From: Bacteroidota bacterium
GTDB taxonomy: Bacteria > Bacteroidota > Bacteroidia > Flavobacteriales_D > Crocinitomicaceae
NCBI GenBank assembly: GCA_024280195.1
Contig: JAJRQP010000309.1
Span: 1 to 27,740, forward strand
Direction: 5' to 3'
Length of the DNA stretch: 27,740 nucleotides
This document shows positions 24,116-27,740 of the stretch, in pieces. The notes under the pieces are model-generated. The model made no database searches. It saw only the letters and a list, made by a program, of their open reading frames with translations, and was not told where the DNA came from. Both the position numbers and the translations under genes were made by a program. How positions within the stretch are numbered: position 1 is the stretch's first letter; each line of letters opens with the position of its first letter.

Positions 24116-24191
24116 GTGTTTTCTCAATGAATAGAGCGTTAAAGGAGGTTAAAAAAAATCGGAAGGAGCAATTTTTTTATGTTGTTTTGCT

Positions 24192-24232
24192 AATTACATT
24201 TTACATTGAGCATTTAATATTTTACATTTTTT
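24192..24232. repeat. TTTACATT-type short repeat in divergent spacer
   Basis: Three TTACATT words, with a CATTTAATA variant between, lie in the 226-bp spacer between the divergent mutL run and the GH3 gene. The rest of the spacer holds the two promoter regions and an isolated AAAGGAGG (24141-24148) with no fitting start codon. Confidence 0.4.
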
Positions 24233-24275
24233 GAAATCTTCCATTCTCTACATCCGAACATAAACAAATCATTCC

Positions 24276-24283
24276 TATATTTA
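24276..24283 (+). promoter_or_regulatory. Possible promoter -7 box for the GH3-serine hydrolase gene
   Basis: TATATTTA is one mismatch from TAnnTTTG and lies 35 bases before the ATG at 24319. No convincing -33 element is seen. Confidence 0.4.
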
Positions 24284-24318
24284 CACAACATCTTTAAAAT
24301 TCAATTTTCAATAATTAA

Positions 24319-27273
24319 ATGAAGCAAATTTTCTCCAAAAAGTTATTCCTGATTCTTCCAATAATCGCGTTGCTGTTTTTTGTGGTTTTTAGTCAAGAAA
24401 ATATGCCGTTTACTAATTTTGTGAATGCAAAAAAGGAACTTGTAGAAGTTGAAAAACAGCATCCTTCTGCTGGAGAAACATGGGCAGATAAGAAATTATC
24501 ATCTCTTTCTTTGCGTCAAAAAGTAGGACAGTTTTTTATGATTGCTTCGTCTTCTAACAAAGGAGAAACGCATTTTAAAGAAATTGATTCATTGATTGAG
24601 AACGATGAAGTAGGAGGAGTGATTTTCTTTCAAGGACAACGTTCTAACTTGTCGACCTGCATTGATAGGTATCAAAAGAAAAGTACAATTCCTCTCTTGA
24701 TTGCAATGGATGCAGAATGGGGAGCAAGTATGCGCTTGTTTGGAGAAGATAGATTTCCGTACAACTATACTTTGGGAGCAGCCAATAATCCGAAATTAAC
24801 AGAGAGAATTGCAGAAATGATGGGGGAAGAATGCAGAGAATTAGGCATTCATTTCAATTTTGCTCCCGTTGCAGATGTCAATAGTAACCCTAATAATCCA
24901 GTGATTGGTTTTCGATCTTATGGAGAATATCCGAAAGATGTTGCGGCGCACGTTACCGCAACGGTGAAAGGTTTGGAAAAACAAGGAGTAATGTCAAGTA
25001 TCAAACATTTCCCAGGACATGGCGATACAGATATTGATTCTCACAAAGATTTGCCGATTGTGAATAATTCTTACAACCACATCAATGCAATTGATTTCTT
25101 CCCGTTTCGTGCCGGAATTACTGCCGGTGCATCTTCTGTGATGATTGGTCACTTGAACGTACCTGCTTTGGATGATACCGGAACACCGAGTAGTTTGTCT
25201 GCTCCAACGATACAAGATTATTTAAAGGGAGAATTAGGGTTCAAAGGGTTAGTGGTCAGTGATGCTTTAAGGATGAAAGCAGTTGCAGACAGATATGGTG
25301 CGGTAGATGCTGTAGTGAAAAGCTTTGAAGCAGGTTGCGATATTCTTCTGTTGCCAGAAAGTGTTGGGGAAGCAATTGATGCGATTGTGGCAAAGGTGAA
25401 TGCAGGAGAAATTAGTTTAGAGGAAATTAATGCAAGATGTAAGAAAGTTCTGCAAGCAAAACACAAGGCAATCATTGCACCTAAAAAGTTTCGTTCGTAT
25501 TCTCAAGGTCAAGTTGAACTGGCTAAAAAATTAATCTACGAACAGGCAATCACCGTTTTGAAGAATAAAGAGGATGTATTGCCAATCAAACGCTTTGACC
25601 AGAAAATTGCACATGTTGCAATCGGTTTGCATAATGCTCCAATGAATTCGTCCATGGATTTAGTAGCAAAAGTGGATCATTTTCATTTCTTCACGGGAGA
25701 AGAGGCTCTGCGAAGAATGGGAGGTAAATTGCAAAACTACGATGTGATTATTACAAGTATTCATGCAAAACGCGTTTCAAAACGAGGGGATTACGGCATG
25801 CCAAAAGGATGGGACTCTTGGTTGACACAGCTTCCTTCTGCAAAAAAGAATATCTTTTCACTGATGGGTAATCCATACGTTTTAAAGGATGCAAATTTGG
25901 AGAATGTCGATGCATTGGTGATTGGTTATGAAAATAATAAATGGGCAAACGATAGAATGGGACAATTTCTAATGGGTACTTATGCTTCCAAAGGAAAATT
26001 ACCTGTCACAGTTAACTCTAACTATAAAAGAGGACAGGGCATTGAGGTTGAGTCGGGTGAAAGATTGAAAGAATCGCAACCTGAAGAGTTAGGAATTAGT
26101 CCAAAGAAATTGGCTCAAATTGACAGCATTGTGATGAAAGGTATTCGAGCAAAGGCTTTTCCAGGTTGTCAAATAGTGGTTGCCGTTAAAGGAAAAGTGA
26201 TTTACAGAAAGTCGTTTGGAAATCATACTTATTCTCCAGATAGACCTGTGTTGAATGATGATGTGTACGACATTGCATCAATCACAAAAATTGCTGCATC
26301 TACCTTGTCTTTAATGCATTACAACAGTGAAGAAGAGTTGAACTTGAACCAACGATTGCGCGATTTTTTACCGGAATTAACACAGGGAACACCTTATGCA
26401 TCAATGCAATTACGCAAGATGTTATCGCATCAAGCAGGTCTTAAACCGTGGATTCCATTCTATGTAAAGACGTTGAAAGATAACAAACCAAACCCTGAAA
26501 TTTACGCAAAAGACTCTAGTGAATTGTTTAATCAACGGGTCGCAAAAGATTTGTGGATATTGGGTTCTTATACGAATAAGATTTATGATTCTATTCTACA
26601 CACACCTTTGTTGCGTTCAAAAAAATACAAGTATTCTGATCTGGGCTATTATTTCATGAAGAAAATCATTGAGAAAAAATCAGGTAAAACATTAGATGAT
26701 TTTGTGACACAGCAATTCTATCAACCAATGGGGTTGAAGTATTTACGTTACCATCCAACGCGTCATTTTCCTTTGAGTAAGATTATGCCAACAGAAAATG
26801 ATTTGATTTTTAGAAAGACATTGATTCACGGCTATGTTCACGATCAAGGTGCATCTATGATGGGGGGAGTTGGAGGTCACGCTGGTTTGTTTTCCAACGC
26901 ATTAGATTTGGCGAAGTTGATGCAAATGTATCTAAACAACGGAAGTTACGGAGGTGTTCAATACATCAAACCACAAGTCATTGAAGAATATACCGATTGT
27001 CAATTTTGCCCAAAGAATAGGAGAGGAGCTGGTTTTGATAAACCAACAAGAAATCTGAACGGAGGTCCAACTTGCAACCTTGTTTCATTAAAAAGTTTTG
27101 GTCATTCTGGTTTCACAGGAACCATTGTTTGGGCAGATCCAGTGAAAGAAATAAACTATGTGTTCTTATCCAATCGTGTTTATCCTGATGCGGAGAATTG
27201 GAAATTGGTGAGAATGAACATTCGTACTGATATTCAACGAGTGATTTATGAAGCTGTAAATTCTGCGAAGTAA
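24319..27273 (+). CDS. GH3 beta-N-acetylhexosaminidase fused to a class C beta-lactamase-like serine hydrolase
   Basis: This 984-residue exported protein has an N-terminal hydrophobic segment (about residues 8-25). Residues about 55-400 form a GH3 catalytic domain with the NagZ signature KHFPGHGDTDIDSHKDLP (residues 229-246; D240/H242 as the acid-base dyad) and the nucleophile D315 in LVVSDALRMK. A GH3 C-terminal alpha/beta domain follows (about 410-570). From about 590 to the end is a penicillin-binding/class C beta-lactamase-like domain: SITK (S654, K657), YSD (Y772) and HSG (H929) as the third motif. Such fusions can remove GlcNAc from muropeptides and hydrolyse peptide or D-amino esters, so a role in peptidoglycan turnover in the periplasm is likely. 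The actual substrate of the serine domain is not shown. The stop is 1 nt before the next gene. Confidence 0.94.
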   Translation: MKQIFSKKLFLILPIIALLFFVVFSQENMPFTNFVNAKKELVEVEKQHPSAGETWADKKLSSLSLRQKVGQFFMIASSSNKGETHFKEIDSLIENDEVGGVIFFQGQRSNLSTCIDRYQKKSTIPLLIAMDAEWGASMRLFGEDRFPYNYTLGAANNPKLTERIAEMMGEECRELGIHFNFAPVADVNSNPNNPVIGFRSYGEYPKDVAAHVTATVKGLEKQGVMSSIKHFPGHGDTDIDSHKDLPIVNNSYNHINAIDFFPFRAGITAGASSVMIGHLNVPALDDTGTPSSLSAPTIQDYLKGELGFKGLVVSDALRMKAVADRYGAVDAVVKSFEAGCDILLLPESVGEAIDAIVAKVNAGEISLEEINARCKKVLQAKHKAIIAPKKFRSYSQGQVELAKKLIYEQAITVLKNKEDVLPIKRFDQKIAHVAIGLHNAPMNSSMDLVAKVDHFHFFTGEEALRRMGGKLQNYDVIITSIHAKRVSKRGDYGMPKGWDSWLTQLPSAKKNIFSLMGNPYVLKDANLENVDALVIGYENNKWANDRMGQFLMGTYASKGKLPVTVNSNYKRGQGIEVESGERLKESQPEELGISPKKLAQIDSIVMKGIRAKAFPGCQIVVAVKGKVIYRKSFGNHTYSPDRPVLNDDVYDIASITKIAASTLSLMHYNSEEELNLNQRLRDFLPELTQGTPYASMQLRKMLSHQAGLKPWIPFYVKTLKDNKPNPEIYAKDSSELFNQRVAKDLWILGSYTNKIYDSILHTPLLRSKKYKYSDLGYYFMKKIIEKKSGKTLDDFVTQQFYQPMGLKYLRYHPTRHFPLSKIMPTENDLIFRKTLIHGYVHDQGASMMGGVGGHAGLFSNALDLAKLMQMYLNNGSYGGVQYIKPQVIEEYTDCQFCPKNRRGAGFDKPTRNLNGGPTCNLVSLKSFGHSGFTGTIVWADPVKEINYVFLSNRVYPDAENWKLVRMNIRTDIQRVIYEAVNSAK

Positions 27274-27274
27274 A

Positions 27275-27740
27275 ATGAAAAAGCAACACTTGTTTTTTCT
27301 TTCAGGTGCATTATTGATACTAACTGCCTTTGTTTTTGTTCAATTTCTGAGCTTTCATGAAGTTCGAGTAGATGCTTCCGGTTGGAAAATAAGAGACCCA
27401 CTTTTTGAGCTGTTACCGCAGAAAAATTATTCGTTGCTCATTTTTTCAATCACCTATGGTTCTTTATTATTGTACTTTCTTTTAGCAAGAAAACATGTAT
27501 TGTTTCTTAGTAAAATAATGATAGCATATACTTTATTGTTGCTGTTTAGACTGCTGACATTGAGCGTGATACCTCTATCTACTCCAGAGGATATCATTTA
27601 TTTACAAGATCCTTTTTTAAATAACCTCATCTATTCTGGAGAGATTGATTCAGACTTGTTTTTTAGTGGGCACACGGCATTGATTCTCCTATTTTTCTTT
27701 CTGACCAAGAAGTGGATTTTTGCTTTTTTAGCCTTCCTAA
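27275..27740 (+). CDS. PAP2/sphingomyelin-synthase-like membrane phosphatase, 3' truncated
   Basis: The ATG lies one base after the GH3-serine hydrolase stop, and the frame stays open for 155 codons to the window edge. The visible part starts MKKQHLFFLSGALLILTAFV and has about four hydrophobic segments. LLFRLLTLSVIPLSTPEDI and a later FFSGHTALILLFF are typical of the PAP2_C (sphingomyelin-synthase-like) group, where the His of SGHT is catalytic. The final motif with the second His lies beyond the window. It would act on a lipid phosphate or diphosphate, possibly undecaprenyl carrier recycling, which would fit the neighbouring peptidoglycan enzyme, but this is inference. Confidence 0.72.
   Translation, partial: MKKQHLFFLSGALLILTAFVFVQFLSFHEVRVDASGWKIRDPLFELLPQKNYSLLIFSITYGSLLLYFLLARKHVLFLSKIMIAYTLLLLFRLLTLSVIPLSTPEDIIYLQDPFLNNLIYSGEIDSDLFFSGHTALILLFFFLTKKWIFAFLAFL

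Noticed and set aside
24141..24148. AAAGGAGG as a Shine-Dalgarno for an unseen gene
   Set aside because: The only nearby ATG (24179) opens a four-codon frame, and Bacteroidota rarely rely on such sites.

Overview
The window looks like a chromosomal segment of a low-GC Bacteroidota, most likely a member of Flavobacteriales. The evidence is a secreted protein with a type IX secretion (T9SS) type A sorting tail, TAnnTTTG promoter -7 boxes with a matching TTTG -33 box in one case, A-rich leaders without Shine-Dalgarno sites, a fused SpmA-SpmB protein in a non-sporulating setting, and a mutL-linked small membrane protein of a type I recall from flavobacteria. There are no rRNA, tRNA, insertion-sequence, phage or CRISPR features. 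Gene density is high and most genes are housekeeping or envelope genes.

Layout. 1-3711 (+): a 5'-truncated DEAD-box RNA helicase with a DbpA-type RNA-binding domain and two RG-rich tracts, then the ribosome-associated GTPase TypA/BipA, ended by a strong two-way terminator. 3787-4812 (-): a T9SS-exported protein. 4932-8683 (+): an RND/MMPL-type exporter overlapping an NhaC Na+/H+ antiporter gene. 8913-10259 (+): Ffh, the SRP GTPase. 10453-11929 (+): an M50 membrane metalloprotease overlapping a gene for an Smr-domain protein. 12174-15799 (-): a likely glycosyltransferase operon (GT2, membrane PHP-type hydrolase, ArnT/GT39-like). 15846-17550 (-): an SpmA-SpmB fusion overlapping a gene for an unrecognised protein built from four exact 25-residue repeats. 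17621-18184 (-): a class I glutamine amidotransferase. 18417-19028 (-): a YrdC/Sua5-family enzyme. 19122-24092 (-): a tight five-gene run of small membrane protein, mutL, two rhomboid proteases and an endonuclease/exonuclease/phosphatase (EEP) protein. 24319-27273 (+): a GH3 glycosidase fused to a class C beta-lactamase-like serine hydrolase, followed by the start of a PAP2-like membrane phosphatase that runs off the end.

Functional themes are envelope biogenesis and remodelling (T9SS cargo, RND exporter, GT2/PHP/GT39 operon, GH3-serine hydrolase, PAP2-like protein), intramembrane proteolysis (one M50 and two rhomboid genes), membrane protein targeting (Ffh), and translation or genome maintenance (helicase, TypA, YrdC, MutL).

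The least explained content is of two kinds. One is the 25-residue-repeat protein translationally coupled to SpmAB. The other is a set of about nine short intergenic patches, each built from a different simple word tandemly or imperfectly repeated (7-mers, about 10-mers, a 33-mer), placed next to gene ends; one of them supplies the last codons and stop of the ArnT-like gene. I see no obvious new defence or mobile system.
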